Below, in pieces: positions 46,501 through 54,855 of a stretch of DNA of 64,000 nucleotides. Below the pieces are notes generated by a model, which worked only from the letters and a program-made list of their open reading frames with translations, was not told the DNA's origin and ran no database searches. Origin of the DNA: Castanea sativa (taxonomy: Eukaryota; Streptophyta; Magnoliopsida; Fagales; Fagaceae); the NCBI RefSeq assembly GCF_040712315.1, contig NC_134015.1:20771614-20835613 (forward strand), written 5' to 3'. Within the stretch, counting starts at the first letter, position 1, and each line of letters starts with the position of its first letter. Both the position numbers and the translations under genes were made by a program.

Positions 46501-48832
46501 GAATTTGTAAGGACCATCGCAATGGGATGAAGAGTGTGTTTTACTGACATAGCTTAATATATATATATTTTTTTTTAATGCTATATGAACTTCTTGTATA
46601 TATTAAAGCGCATGTGCATATTTGTATCTGTGCTTTCTAGTGACTAGAGCTGGGATGAACCTAATTAGTAAATATCTATTTCTGTTGAGATACATCCATG
46701 GAAGTCAAAGGTGAGCCAGGCGCTTGCCTAGGCACCTGGGCGAGGCAAGGTGCTAAGGCTAGAGCCTAATTCCCCTCCCTCCCTCATTTATTTTTTAAAT
46801 TTATAATTGCATTTATTCTAATCTTGTTGTAAAACCTAAACTATATTGAGAATTTGGCTCCTCTCTCTAGTCAGTCTAGCGCCTTTTTGTCACCTCACGT
46901 CTTGGGCAATACAAGGCCTTTGTGCCTTAAGGTTGCCTTTTGCCTTTGACTATGTTGAAAACATCGTTCAACCCAAGAGATGGAAAAATTTACTTGTTTT
47001 TCTAAATACTTTTACAGTCCAGAAAACGAATTGGCTGCATTGAAACTTACCTGAGAGTTTGCCTATGATCTCTAGCTCAAATGGTACCTCATTCCCTTAA
47101 AAGTTCTTGGTGGAGGGTGAAGTTGTGGTTCAAGATCCATTGGGTGCATGTGTAACTTACCAATAATAAAAAAAAAAAAAAAAAAATCAATCGTTGATCA
47201 AAGAGTTACTACCTAGAGGCTAGCATTGATCCTGAGTTACAGCATCAAGTCCTATTTGATAATACCCCTAAGTATTACATTTATTTTTAGTAAGCAAAAC
47301 TAAGGTAGGAAGGGGGCTGTTGAGGGTGGGAAGGTCTTGGTTTAAATTCTGCTGCTGAACAGAAAATGAAATATTGATGTTATGTTGCTAACACTTTCCA
47401 AGTGATTTAAAAGGGCTTTATGAGTCCTACCTTATCAGGACAGTGGTTGAGCAAAAGTGTAGTAAAAAACTTTAGTAAGTTAATGTTTTGATTAACACTA
47501 AATTTATCAAAACAAGTACATTTTGACACTTGTTTTGCCAAGAGCCTTGTAACTCAATTGGCGTCTCTTGGTGTTTTTAATGGAGACATCCAGGGGCCAA
47601 ATCCACCCCCTCCCTCCCCGCCCCAATTCTAACTATCGAATCAAAAAATGTTTGTTATATTTGAATATATGATTTTTCTTAACTTGACACATATAGCATG
47701 TATTAATAGTATATTAAAACCTAGGCCTGAAGGATTCACTTGTGATTTCATTGATGTGGAAACTTTACCACTTCCTTACAAGCATCTTCTGTAATTATCT
47801 TTCTTTTTTTTTTTTTTTTCTTTTTTTTTAAATGATATAATTCAGGTAATAGAATTGGGTGGAAATCCCACTATTGGCGATTGTGCCATGATATTGCGCG
47901 CAGCAATAAAGGCTCCGTTGCCATCGGCTTTCTTGAAGATCCTGCAAACAACGCACAGTCTTGGCTACGTATTTGGGAGGTAAGATCCTGGTCTTAACTG
48001 ATAAAGAAAGATCATATTTTTTTATTTGATTGTAAAGAAAGATAGATTATGAGAGATGCGATTTTCTAGATTCAGTTTGACCACTTTCCATGTGCTGGGC
48101 ATCACATCTGTATGTTGTTTACATTATCAATTTTGGAAGTTTGCTTATATGCCCATTAAGTAAAGGTGGAAAACCTTGCATGGATAAACTTGATCTCTTT
48201 ATAGAGCAATATCAACAAAAGAACGCAATTTAAGAGTTGCATGATTAGTGGGACAACATGGATGGACTTTCTCTAATGGTTCGTTTGGATTGAGGGAGAG
48301 GGAGAATGAGTAAAGTAGAGCAGAGTAGAGTAGAAATAACCTAAAATTAGCCAATTTTCAACCAATTCTATTCTATTCCCCTCCACTCCTCCCTCAATCC
48401 AAACGGGCCCTAAATTGTTGATGCATTAGATTGATGTAACAATGTGATTCTTTTTTTTAGCATTTTAGTAGTTTTCTTGCATTCGGATACAATGCATATA
48501 TATATTTCTTTGAGCATGGAAAGTTAGAAACTTCATCGTGGTTATGTAATTCATCAGAAAAAAGTCCAATCCAAAAAAGCCTTAAAATTGCCTATCTTTT
48601 TTGGCTATATGAAATTATTACCATAAAACTTATCTTATTGTGTTTCCTCTATTGCAGTCAGCTTTATGATGAAATCATCTTGTTATGTCTCGATCTTGGG
48701 GAACTAGATGCAGCCATTGCAATTGTTGCAGACTTGGAGACATCTGGGATCACGGTTCCAGACCAAACATTGGACAGAGTGATTTCTGCTAGACAAATGA
48801 TTGACATTGCAGTGAATGATGTAACATCATAG
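19645..48832 (+). CDS. PTAC3: pTAC3/PAP1: PPR and SAP domain protein of the plastid RNA polymerase complex, 13 exons
   Basis: Exons: 19645-20058, 21172-21343, 21439-21656, 25465-25525, 29120-29192, 31290-31367, 32559-32716, 38117-38285, 39895-40357, 40446-40823, 42337-42540, 47846-47979, 48658-48832. They total 2697 nt, giving 898 residues plus TAG with no internal stop. The N-terminus is Ser/Pro-rich and basic ([20 protein letters not shown]), like a chloroplast transit peptide. Residues about 90-390 form PPR-like helical repeats. A SAP domain lies at about 549-583 ([19 protein letters not shown]), followed by a strongly acidic region (about 595-735). The tail has further PPR-like helices ([18 protein letters not shown]). 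This order matches Arabidopsis pTAC3 (PAP1), a nucleus-encoded subunit of the plastid-encoded polymerase needed for chloroplast transcription. The gene spans 29.2 kb because of transposon-filled introns. Intron 11 has a GC donor; all others are GT-AG. Confidence 0.95.
20059..21171 (+). other. pTAC3 intron 1 (1113 bp)
   Basis: GT at 20059, AG at 21170-21171, phase 0. It holds a Tourist-like MITE (20125-20542) and a short ATT repeat near 21063-21100. The remainder is AT-rich sequence without recognisable coding content. Confidence 0.88.
20125..20542. mobile_element. Tourist-like (PIF/Harbinger) MITE in pTAC3 intron 1
   Basis: The ends are inverted repeats: TGGCATGTTTGG at the left, and CCAAACAGGCCA at the right (its complement is TGGCCTGTTTGG). 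GA-rich sequence follows inside the left end, mirrored by CT-rich sequence before the right end. A 3-bp TTA flanks both sides (20122-20124 and 20543-20545), the target duplication typical of PIF/Harbinger elements. It is 418 bp with no coding capacity. Confidence 0.8.
22340..22835 (+). repeat. Copia-type LTR (family B), truncated, plus orientation
   Basis: It starts TGATGCGGACAAGAAAG. The same terminus appears in reverse complement ending at 23927. Shared blocks include the stretch containing GATTCAAGA(A/T)TTGTGGTCTAG and the one containing GGGTGTGATTGCC. The right end is approximate because homology fades after about 22835. Confidence 0.65.
23291..23927 (-). repeat. Copia-type LTR (family B), minus orientation
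   Basis: This is the reverse complement of the copy at 22340. It runs from TGATGTAGG (23291) to CTTGTCCGCATCA (23927), so both ends show TG...CA. It also matches the copy at 33167-33620, where a primer-binding site is present and identifies the family as LTRs. About 0.64 kb; no coding content. Confidence 0.65.
24874..24988 (-). mobile_element. tRNA-derived SINE in pTAC3 intron 3
   Basis: Read on the minus strand it has an A-box-like TAGCCCAAAGGTAATGG, a B-box-like GTTCAAAGCC and a 3' end CTATC plus oligo-A. A 9-bp duplication ATGATGTTT flanks it (24865-24873 and 24989-24997). Confidence 0.7.
25289..25385 (+). mobile_element. tRNA-derived SINE remnant in pTAC3 intron 3
   Basis: A-box-like TGGCTTAAATGGCA at 25291 and B-box-like GGTTAAAACTC, followed by AATGTGTGTGTTACAATAAC. 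The layout matches the SINE at 47066-47187. No clear target duplication; the A-tail is lost. Confidence 0.55.
26401..26952. mobile_element. Inner MITE with GGTGGCAA-type ends
   Basis: Ends GAGTGGCAAA (left) and TTGCCACC (right) are near-inverted, bordered by CTAG at 26397-26400 and 26953-26956. The interior repeats (A/G)ACCCG and GGGTTGAC-type motifs. The exact duplication length (CTA, TA or CTAG) is ambiguous, so I leave the superfamily open. 552 bp, non-coding. Confidence 0.6.
27583..27638. repeat. 24-bp tandem repeat, 2.3 copies
   Basis: The unit begins CCGTATCTGTACTTGTAC. Copies lie at 27583-27606 and 27607-27630, with a partial third. It sits inside the right arm of the outer TIR element. 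Confidence 0.85.
29193..31289 (+). other. pTAC3 intron 5 (2097 bp)
   Basis: GT at 29193-29194 and AG at 31288-31289; phase 2 (an arginine codon is split AG|G). It contains a hAT-like MITE (29661-29942) and short poly-A/poly-T tracts. The rest is AT-rich and unassigned. Confidence 0.85.
29661..29942. mobile_element. hAT-like MITE in pTAC3 intron 5
   Basis: Perfect 9-bp terminal inverted repeats AGGGGCGGA / TCCGCCCCT. They are flanked by GATCGTGCTC (29651-29660) and GACCGTGCTC (29943-29952), a duplication with one mismatch that covers the 8 bp expected for hAT elements. 282 bp, non-coding. Confidence 0.75.
31368..32558 (+). other. pTAC3 intron 6 (1191 bp)
   Basis: GT at 31368-31369, AG at 32557-32558. 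It carries a TA dinucleotide run (about 31490-31520); I see no other defined element. Confidence 0.85.
33151..33620 (-). repeat. Copia 5' LTR (family B) with tRNA-iMet primer-binding site, minus strand
   Basis: GCTCTGATACCA (33151-33162) is the complement of TGGTATCAGAGC, the usual Ty1/copia primer-binding site. Four bases further an LTR begins TGATGTTGG (33167), and it matches 23291-23730 over most of its length. The distal end of the LTR and the internal region are missing, so this is a relic. Confidence 0.65.
33975..34469 (-). pseudogene. LINE C-terminal zinc-binding domain (zf-RVT) fragment
   Basis: A 164-codon open frame containing [20 protein letters not shown], then [17 protein letters not shown] and [20 protein letters not shown]. 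This is the standard zinc-binding tail of plant LINE ORF2 proteins. It lies downstream of the reverse-transcriptase fragments of the same element. Confidence 0.85.
35285..35983 (-). pseudogene. LINE reverse transcriptase fragments (frame-broken)
   Basis: Two minus-strand frames (35983-35729 and 35635-35285) carry consecutive parts of a non-LTR reverse transcriptase: [21 protein letters not shown], then the motif [20 protein letters not shown], and FVND where the catalytic YADD/FADD is expected. The second aspartate pair is damaged (A to V and D to N), so catalysis would be lost even without the frameshift. Confidence 0.85.
38286..39894 (+). other. pTAC3 intron 8 (1609 bp)
   Basis: GT at 38286-38287, AG at 39893-39894; splits the arginine codon AG|G. 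AT-rich; no defined element seen. Confidence 0.85.
40824..42336 (+). other. pTAC3 intron 10 (1513 bp)
   Basis: GT at 40824-40825, AG at 42335-42336, phase 0 between ISVE and DDDDEDW. It holds two very short LINE 3' ends at 40979-41155. Confidence 0.87.
40979..41094 (-). mobile_element. 116-bp LINE 3' end, dead on arrival
   Basis: Sequence from the T-run through GGATAAGTAACATAAGAATT closely matches the 3' end of the LINE at 33782. It is flanked by a perfect 12-bp duplication AAGAGTTGCATT (40967-40978 and 41095-41106). A second tail (TTTGGATAAGTAATGTAAG, 41107-41155) follows at once, from another insertion. Confidence 0.8.
42655..43232 (-). mobile_element. 5'-truncated LINE 3' fragment in pTAC3 intron 11
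   Basis: The minus strand encodes a LINE zinc-binding tail: [18 protein letters not shown] and [11 protein letters not shown], parallel to the domain in the intron 7 LINE. The T-run at about 42655 is its oligo-A end. A CTC plus T-run sequence appears near both edges but is too simple to count as a target duplication. Confidence 0.75.
44215..44830. other. Higher-GC stretch with a strong hairpin, possibly organelle-derived
   Basis: This part of intron 11 is visibly richer in G and C than its surroundings. It has a 61-bp hairpin at 44741-44801: arms of about 23 nt with two mismatches, starting GCCCCAATCTCTA. Short open frames (for example 44528-44343 minus, [19 protein letters not shown]) match nothing I can name. 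A nuclear insert of mitochondrial DNA is one reading. Confidence 0.35.
45822..45889. mobile_element. Tail-only retroposon insertion with 22-bp target duplication
   Basis: A 22-bp sequence beginning GTAGTTGA(A/G)GCTTTCATC occurs at 45822-45843 and 45868-45889 with one mismatch. It encloses only 24 bp of T-rich sequence ending GATAG. That insert looks like the last bases of the LINE family at 33782. Confidence 0.65.
46105..47065. repeat. Segment duplicated at 52612-53900
   Basis: Collinear matches to the second copy include AACTGCCACTT, CATTCTTGTGAGA(A/T)GAG, GCATATTTGTATCT, TAGTGACTAGAGC, GTTCAACCC(A/G)AGAG and AGAGTTTGCCTATGA, in the same order and orientation. The second copy carries roughly 0.5-0.6 kb of extra sequence in the middle. 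Confidence 0.7.
47066..47187 (+). mobile_element. tRNA-derived SINE with A-tail in pTAC3 intron 11
   Basis: A-box-like TCTAGCTCAAATGG, B-box-like GGTTCAAGATCC, and an A-tail at about 47168-47186. A related but decayed head (TCTACCTTAATTGGTACCTC) is at 53886, in the paralogous segment. Confidence 0.7.
47980..48657 (+). other. pTAC3 intron 12 (678 bp)
   Basis: GT at 47980-47981, AG at 48656-48657; splits a serine codon AG|T. Contains a small Tourist-like MITE. Confidence 0.88.
48277..48410. mobile_element. Tourist-like MITE in pTAC3 intron 12
   Basis: The ends match each other after complementing: CGTTTGGATTGAGGGAG at the left and CTCCCTCAATCCAAACG at the right. TAA flanks both sides (48274-48276 and 48411-48413). 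134 bp. It resembles the intron 1 MITE in having GA-rich then CT-rich arms. Confidence 0.75.
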
Positions 48833-49212
48833 CCGTGGTTTAGGCTTCTATCTCCCTTTTTGTATAGTCTGATTCGTAGCGAATAGTATTTGTCAAGTTG
48901 CTATGCAATTAAGTAGGTAGCAGATTCCAGTGCCACTAATTCATAACAGAATTTGGCAACTGTAGTTTAGGTTTCAATAAGCACAAAAATAGCTTAATTA
49001 ATAACAATATGTCAATATATCTTGTGCATATGACATCCAAATGAAGCCTACCTGATCATTTCCCAAACAATCGCGGAACTCTTGAATTAAAACTTGTCAA
49101 TTTCTTATTGAGATCCTCAGATGAACCAAATCACTGACACTAATCATATTCATGTGCATTCATGTGTCTACACTAATAATTTGGTAGTTCTATTCATTAA
49201 TGTACCTCTAAG
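48833..49212. other. 3' region of pTAC3
   Basis: Expected 3'UTR after TAG at 48830-48832, then spacer. No clear element before the TIR element at 49213. Confidence 0.5.
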
Positions 49213-49343
49213 CATAGTTGTTAGTATTGTATGATATACGATATGTATCGTGTAAAGTTTCATATAGTAAGGGTGTATAAGAAGTGTTCATGAATCGTAT
49301 GATGCATTGTGCGTATCATATGAATCTTATCATATCGTATAAG

Positions 49344-49376
<33 letters not shown>

Positions 49377-49611
49377 GGGTTGCAATTTGCACTTTTATTT
49401 GAATCTAATAAGTTGTTATATTTGTTTTGGACATAAAATTACTAGGTACTTAATTTAGTCTAATAAAATAACAAGTCCATAACAACTTCACTTTCTTATT
49501 TACAATTTTTTTTTTCTTTCTATTCTATGAATATTGAATTAACTGATAATATAATTGTTTTTTATTTTTATCATTATTCTTATAAGTCTAAGAAACTAGA
49601 ATGCCAAGAAG

Positions 49612-49657
<46 letters not shown>

Positions 49658-50134
49658 CATTATTAAAATAAATGAACAAGATGAGATAGTAAATTTTGAT
49701 TCTGATGAAGAAATTCAATGAAGAAATAAGTTTGTGAAATGATGAACATGATGATAACATTCACTTAGATGAAATTGGTTAGGCAAGATGATGAATATGA
49801 TGAAAAAAATTTAATATTTTGAGACATTTGTAATGTATTATCACTTTTGAGTTTAATCAATTTGAATGTGTGTTTTATAAACGCATGCTAATTTGATTTA
49901 TTTAGTTTTATTACATAAGTGATGATAAATTAGGCATTAGTTGAATATATTCAAAATTTATAATTAATTTACCTTATATATATATATTTATAATTTTTTT
50001 ATAAATTTTATTAAGTGTTTGTGTATCTTACTATACATGATACGATATGATACGATACATGAAACGATACAATACAAAATACATAAAAATAAGAAATTGA
50101 TTAACAATACGATTCACGTTTTGACAACTATGCT
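49213..50134. mobile_element. Terminal-inverted-repeat element with ATACGAT repeats
   Basis: The left end AGCATAGTTGTTAG is mirrored by GACAACTATGCT at the right. Near both ends are many GTATCGTAT/ATACGATAC motifs. Inside are an ATT run (about 49347-49375) and a TA run (about 49615-49654). A short frame ending DEIVNFDSDEEIQ (49721) could be a transposase tail, but I cannot assign it. Confidence 0.6.
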
Positions 50135-51600
50135 TGTAGGGATTATTGTGTGAAAAAAGATACATTTGAACATAGCTCTGATACCAATAATAAATTGAAG
50201 AAAATAAAAGATTTAGAGAGAAAGAAAGAGAGAGAGTTTGTGTGGTTTGGTATGAAGGCCTACATCCATAGAGAAGTCTTTGGTGACTACATCTTTACTA
50301 TTAAGCACTATGTATTACAATGTATCATTTTCTTCGACTGTTCAAGAGTTGGGATTAGATTTGATATTGGTAGTAGATTTCTCTTGTATGTTTAGAGAAG
50401 AATGACAATAATAATTTGTGCAATTGTATTTGTTACAGTGTAGTGACATGCCTAGTTAACTATCAAGATAAGATTTGCGGATGAGAAGGAGAATCTATTC
50501 TCTTTGTAAGTGTTTCTCAGATAAATGAGACGCGAAATTGCCTATTGATTCTTTGGCTGTAACTTTTATATAATTCAGTTTTAGGGTCTCTTAAGGTGAG
50601 AAATTGATTATCTACATATCATACCCCTGTTTAGAAACATTCTAACGCTGGAATTGCCACTTTAATTTTTATAGAAAATTTAAAAGGAACATGTAATTAT
50701 AGAATTGGAAAAGAAAAATTACAAGTAAACTCTAATTGAAATAGAAACATATAATTTACATTCTAAGATTCGGGTTTGGAGCTAAGGTAGTAAGGTGTTA
50801 GGCACCAACATTGCTAAGTTATAAACCGTTTTTTCTAGTATCTAATGGTCAAAAGCATCTAATGTGCGTTACTCATGGGATGTTACTCGCTTTTACTAAA
50901 GGCTCTTGGAGATTGTGGATTGATCCTAGGTGTGCAAGACCTAGATATGTTCTTGAGATTGCACATTCCAAAGAGGATTATGGTATGACGTTGAGCTATA
51001 TTTATCATAGTGACAGTTTAGATGTCACTTGCAGTTATAACATTTTAAAATGTGTATTTTGAGAGATACATGACTTGAGCTGAAAGCTTTGTTAATATCT
51101 ATAGACTATAGAGCTCTCACTTATAGTGATGAGTGATATTAGGAGGCTAATATTTTATGAACTAGCCAATATGCTATTACTTCATTTTGAAAATTGTAGT
51201 AGGAAATTATTTTTATGGTACATGGATTAGTTTAAATTATATTACATTTCATTTATTGTATTTGGGAAATTGATTTTGATTTTATATTATGCTATTAAAT
51301 TGAGTGAACATTTAAATTGTTGGTCAAATATTACATCGTCTATTTAAATTATACATACTTGCAAACTAAAAAGATAATTAATGTTAGTTGCTATTTTATT
51401 TTAAATAGCAGCTAGCATTAAAAAGATAATTAATGTTAGTTGCTATTTTATTTTTAATAGCAACTAACATCATAATGAATCATTACTTAACATAAATTCA
51501 ATTGTTTGATGATATGGAAACCTAAATGAAGAGAATTCCCAAAGAATGCCCTATATGAAAATAAAATTTACAAGTTTTTCTTAATTAATAGTTTTCTCAT
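50135..51600. repeat. Gene-free spacer with a copia primer-site relic and tandem hairpins
   Basis: GCTCTGATACCA at 50175-50186 is the complement of the copia primer-binding site, so an old minus-strand LTR probably follows. GGTGTTAGGCACC at 50795 resembles the LTR motifs at 3870 and 7472. Two tandem hairpins are at 51381-51470. No gene is recognised. Confidence 0.5.
51381..51470. repeat. Two tandem hairpins, 52-bp period
   Basis: Hairpins at 51381-51418 and 51433-51470 each have 13-bp arms ATGTTAGTTGCTA / TAGCAACTAACAT around a T-rich loop. The second is perfect; the first has two mismatches. They are direct copies with the flank AAAAAGATAATTA. Confidence 0.85.
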
Positions 51601-51610
51601 GCAGTTGGTC

Positions 51611-52610
51611 CTAGCAGGTTTGGGGCGTGAGCGTGACATTCAATGGAGGTCCCGAGTACATTGGCATTGGCAAATTTGATGGAAGTTTAGAAAAAGAGGC
51701 TTCAAAATTAGGAGCATGCGTCACTTGCCTTATAGAGGGTCGGATTGACGGATCAGGATGGCAACACCATAAGCCAACTACCATTAAGCACTCCATTTGC
51801 CGCTTATCAAATTCCATACATAATTCATTATCAACGGCTTGAAATAGTAGGTTTTTTCCATAGAGATCCCACACCCACTCTACAAGCCTTACCCTGTTTG
51901 GTTCTGCTTGTGGCTCAATTGGCTTTCTTCCACATGCAATCTCAAGGAAAACAACACCAAAACTATAAATATCAGATTCTTTAGACGCCTTGCCAGTGGT
52001 GAAACACTCTGGGGCTAGGTAGCCCATGGTACCTGTCAAAACAGTTGTTTGTGAGCCCAACTCATGGTCTACAAGTCTTGCAATGCCGAAATCGCCAAGC
52101 TTGACATTGAAATTTGAATCTAACATGATATTGCTAGACTTTATATCTCTATGAACCACACATTGTTCCCACTCTTCATGAAGGTACAACAATGCAGCAG
52201 TTAATCCCTAGCTATTTTATACCTTATTGGCCATGTTAGTGTAATTTTTGCTCCAAATAAATGAGAATCAAGGCTTCCATGAGGCATGTATTCATACACA
52301 AGAAGAAACTCATTCCGTTCATGGCACCAACCAATAAGCTAAACCAAATTCCTATGTCTTAGATGAGTAATGATGTTCACTTCTGATATGTACCCCTTTT
52401 TTCCTTGTTTTGATTCTTTTGAGACCTTCTTAACAGCAACTTCTGTGTTGGATTCACATAACAAACCCTTGTAAACGCCTCCAAAGCCTCCCTCTCCAAG
52501 CTTCCCCTCTTCAACAAAGTTGTTTGTTGCACGGCTAAGTTCAAGGTAAGTGAACCTCCTTGGCACAGTTCCTGCACAAATTTCATCATCCACACACATA
52601 TCATCAATAA
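51611..52610 (-). pseudogene. Truncated lectin receptor-kinase pseudogene (kinase half only)
   Basis: Very similar to the kinase half of the gene at 59890-62079. It starts at DDMCVDDE...VPRRFTYLEL, with a Gly loop (GEGGFGGV), VAVKKVSKES, HRDIKSSNIMLD, DFGIARL and SFGVVFLEIACGRKP. The signal peptide, lectin domain and membrane segment are missing. The frame is broken twice: a CAA codon became TAG after HRNLV (near 52340), and one base is deleted near 52208 where the intact gene reads CTGAGC. The C-terminus ends early (VTLTPQTC). Upstream of about 52610 the sequence is not kinase-gene DNA but matches pTAC3 intron 11. A functional product is very unlikely. Confidence 0.9.
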
Positions 52611-52611
52611 A

Positions 52612-53900
52612 CTGCCACTTTTCTAAATCTCTTGTGGGTAAAAATGTTAATTTTTCTTGAAGCGCATAATCATTTGAAGTTTGAACATAGACTTTGAACT
52701 CATGTGATGTCACTTTCTAATCATTCTTGTGAGATGAGAAAATACTATTTGAGTCAAAGCTCATTATTAACATATATATATATATATATAGTTTTTATGT
52801 TGATAAAAACATTTTTTTATTATTATTCCCTATGGTAATCTAATTTATTATATTTTTTTATGTGGAGAATCAAACTTTTTAACTTAATATTATTATTACT
52901 ATCTAAAACTTATGATTTTTTTTTTCGGGTGTGTATTACTAACATATATCTTAATTTTATGATAATGCACAAAAATCGTCAGTGAGTTGATCGTCCATAC
53001 ATGTGCTAATGGGTGTACTTGAAGAACAAAAGAGAAGAACCAATCAAAGGGCACCGGTGGAATACTAGCCAAAGATTTTCCGAAGGTTAAGTCAGTGATA
53101 GAAGAATCTCAAAGTTCTTGAGAGCGCAAGAGTTAAGGAGAATTCACGTACCTCAAGAAAGGTTAGGTTGGCGGTTTATATAGTGGTAGAGCGTTGACTC
53201 GAATCCCTTGATACGAGGGAGTTTCCTTGTAGAGAGAAGGGTTCTGAGATATTCGGGATTGCCTTTCCATATATAAGAGATCTGATTGCGCGACAAGGCC
53301 TTTGGTAGTGATGTGCAAGTAATTTCCATGCTAAGTTATGTAAATAGGCCCCACACAAGCCGTGGGGAAACCCTAAGGATGGGTCGCTCGGGCCAAGAAT
53401 CGTTTGACTCGTCGACCCCTGGAGGATCGTCCCTCTCGAGGATTGGTCATCCTTCTCAGGGATTGATCGTCCCTTGTAGGGCCAGATCGTTCCTTTTGGG
53501 AGACAATCTTAAATTTTGAGTTCAACCGTCCCTTTCTAGGGTTGGTCCAAAATTTTCCTCATCATTTTAAAATTTTAATGCTATTCGGACTTTTTAGTAT
53601 ATATTATAGACATTCTACTGCATATTTGTATCTATGCTTACTAGTGACTAGAGCAAGAATGAAAATAAATAATGAATGTATATTTCTGTTGAGAAATAAT
53701 ATTGTTCAACCCGAGAGTCTGGAGAGGATAGAACTCGGTGGCTGCAATGGATTTACATGAAGGTTGGCAATGCATACTACTGCCATCATATGGAAGCGAA
53801 GAAACCAACAACCAATCATAATTAATTTAAAATAAATTTATCTATAAAACCACCACATCTTTGATTAAAGAGTTTGCCTATGAGGTCTACCTTAATTGGT
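52612..53900. repeat. Second copy of the segment found in pTAC3 intron 11
   Basis: Matches 46105-47065 in blocks at 52612-52770 and 53572-53900. The middle (about 52950-53565) is extra, relatively GC-rich, and contains repeats of GATCGTCCCT / GGATTGGTC type, probably an insertion. The left edge coincides with the point where lectin-kinase homology stops. Confidence 0.65.
53395..53550. repeat. Degenerate short tandem repeats of GATCGTCCCTT type
   Basis: Variants of GATCGTCCCT followed by (T/C)(C/T)(G/T)(A/T)(G/A)GG recur about five or six times, spaced roughly 25-30 bp apart. Likely part of an inserted LTR-like element. Confidence 0.5.
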
Positions 53901-54470
53901 ACCTCAAAATAAAATAACATAAATGCAAACTTTTAATCTGTAACATTTTTCAAAGGTTGTAATCCTTCATCAAGAGTCTCCCTTTTATTTAACTTTTTTT
54001 TTTTTTTTTTCAACAGTCATCAATAGACACTCTTTCACCAAGAGGCTCTCCATTTTAGTAAGAGGCTCTCGTTATGGATTAAATCGGGAGATCCATATAG
54101 ACATGCTCATTAGAGTTTCGCCCGCTCAATATTTCTTTTTAAAAAAAAAAGGGATTCAAAAGCTGCTCATACTAAATAATTTACTACATTCATTCACTAG
54201 TTTCTTTGAACCAGCAATTAACATTGTGCCGTTATTGTTTAGGGTTTGAACTGAATATCTATAACTAAACGATATGGAAGTAACATTTTATCATTGAAAT
54301 GTTTTTGGGATTGATGTCAAACTATGATTAAATTCATTTCCACAATTTTTCTATGACCACAATTTTGTGCCGCAATTTTGACACAATTGACTGTGAGTGT
54401 AACAAATCATTTTTTTTATACTAATTTATCACTTTTTCTCTAGCTATCATTGTCAGCTGCATTAGAGCAA
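53901..54470. other. Spacer without recognised gene
   Basis: AT-rich; a poly-T tract at about 53993-54010. I see no defined element. Confidence 0.5.
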
Positions 54471-54474
54471 ATCA

Positions 54475-54855
54475 CCAAATCCAGTACACTCTCTAAAGCT
54501 ATATTTAGGAGGAAAATTCACAAAAATCAGCTCCAACAACCTCTTCAAAATCTAAAAAAATAAAATAGATTAGCTCCAGTACTCTCCACACATCGAAAGT
54601 TACTGCTGCCCTCCAAATAAATTCTTATGACTAAAATATTCACTAATTAAAATATTCAACCACTCTCTCCCTTTATTTGTGCACATTAAAAATAAAGAAT
54701 AAAAAAGATTAAATAATTAATGAAAAAGTAATATTTAAATGTGATAAAAAAAATGGATAAAGAGTCTAATGAAAAATGTATTTGAAAATTTTGTTAGATA
54801 AAACTGTTTGCTTTCTCAACAGTGTGAAAAATTGACTAAGTTGTTAGAGATGCTC
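54475..54855. mobile_element. MITE with GAGCA ends and TTA duplication
   Basis: The left GAGCAAATC and the complement of the right end GAGCATCTC are partly matching. TTA flanks both sides (54472-54474 and 54856-54858). 381 bp, AT-rich, non-coding. Confidence 0.45.

Larger units (their letters stand above)
42541..47845 (+). other. pTAC3 intron 11 (5305 bp) with GC-AG ends
   Basis: The exon ends ...ATG CTG AAG and the intron begins GCAAGT, the common GC variant of the donor consensus; it ends TTCAG at 47845. This joins VMLK to VIELGG in frame. Using the GT four bases further on would shift the frame. The intron holds a LINE fragment, a possible organelle-derived stretch, a segment duplicated at 52.6 kb, and SINEs. 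Confidence 0.88.
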
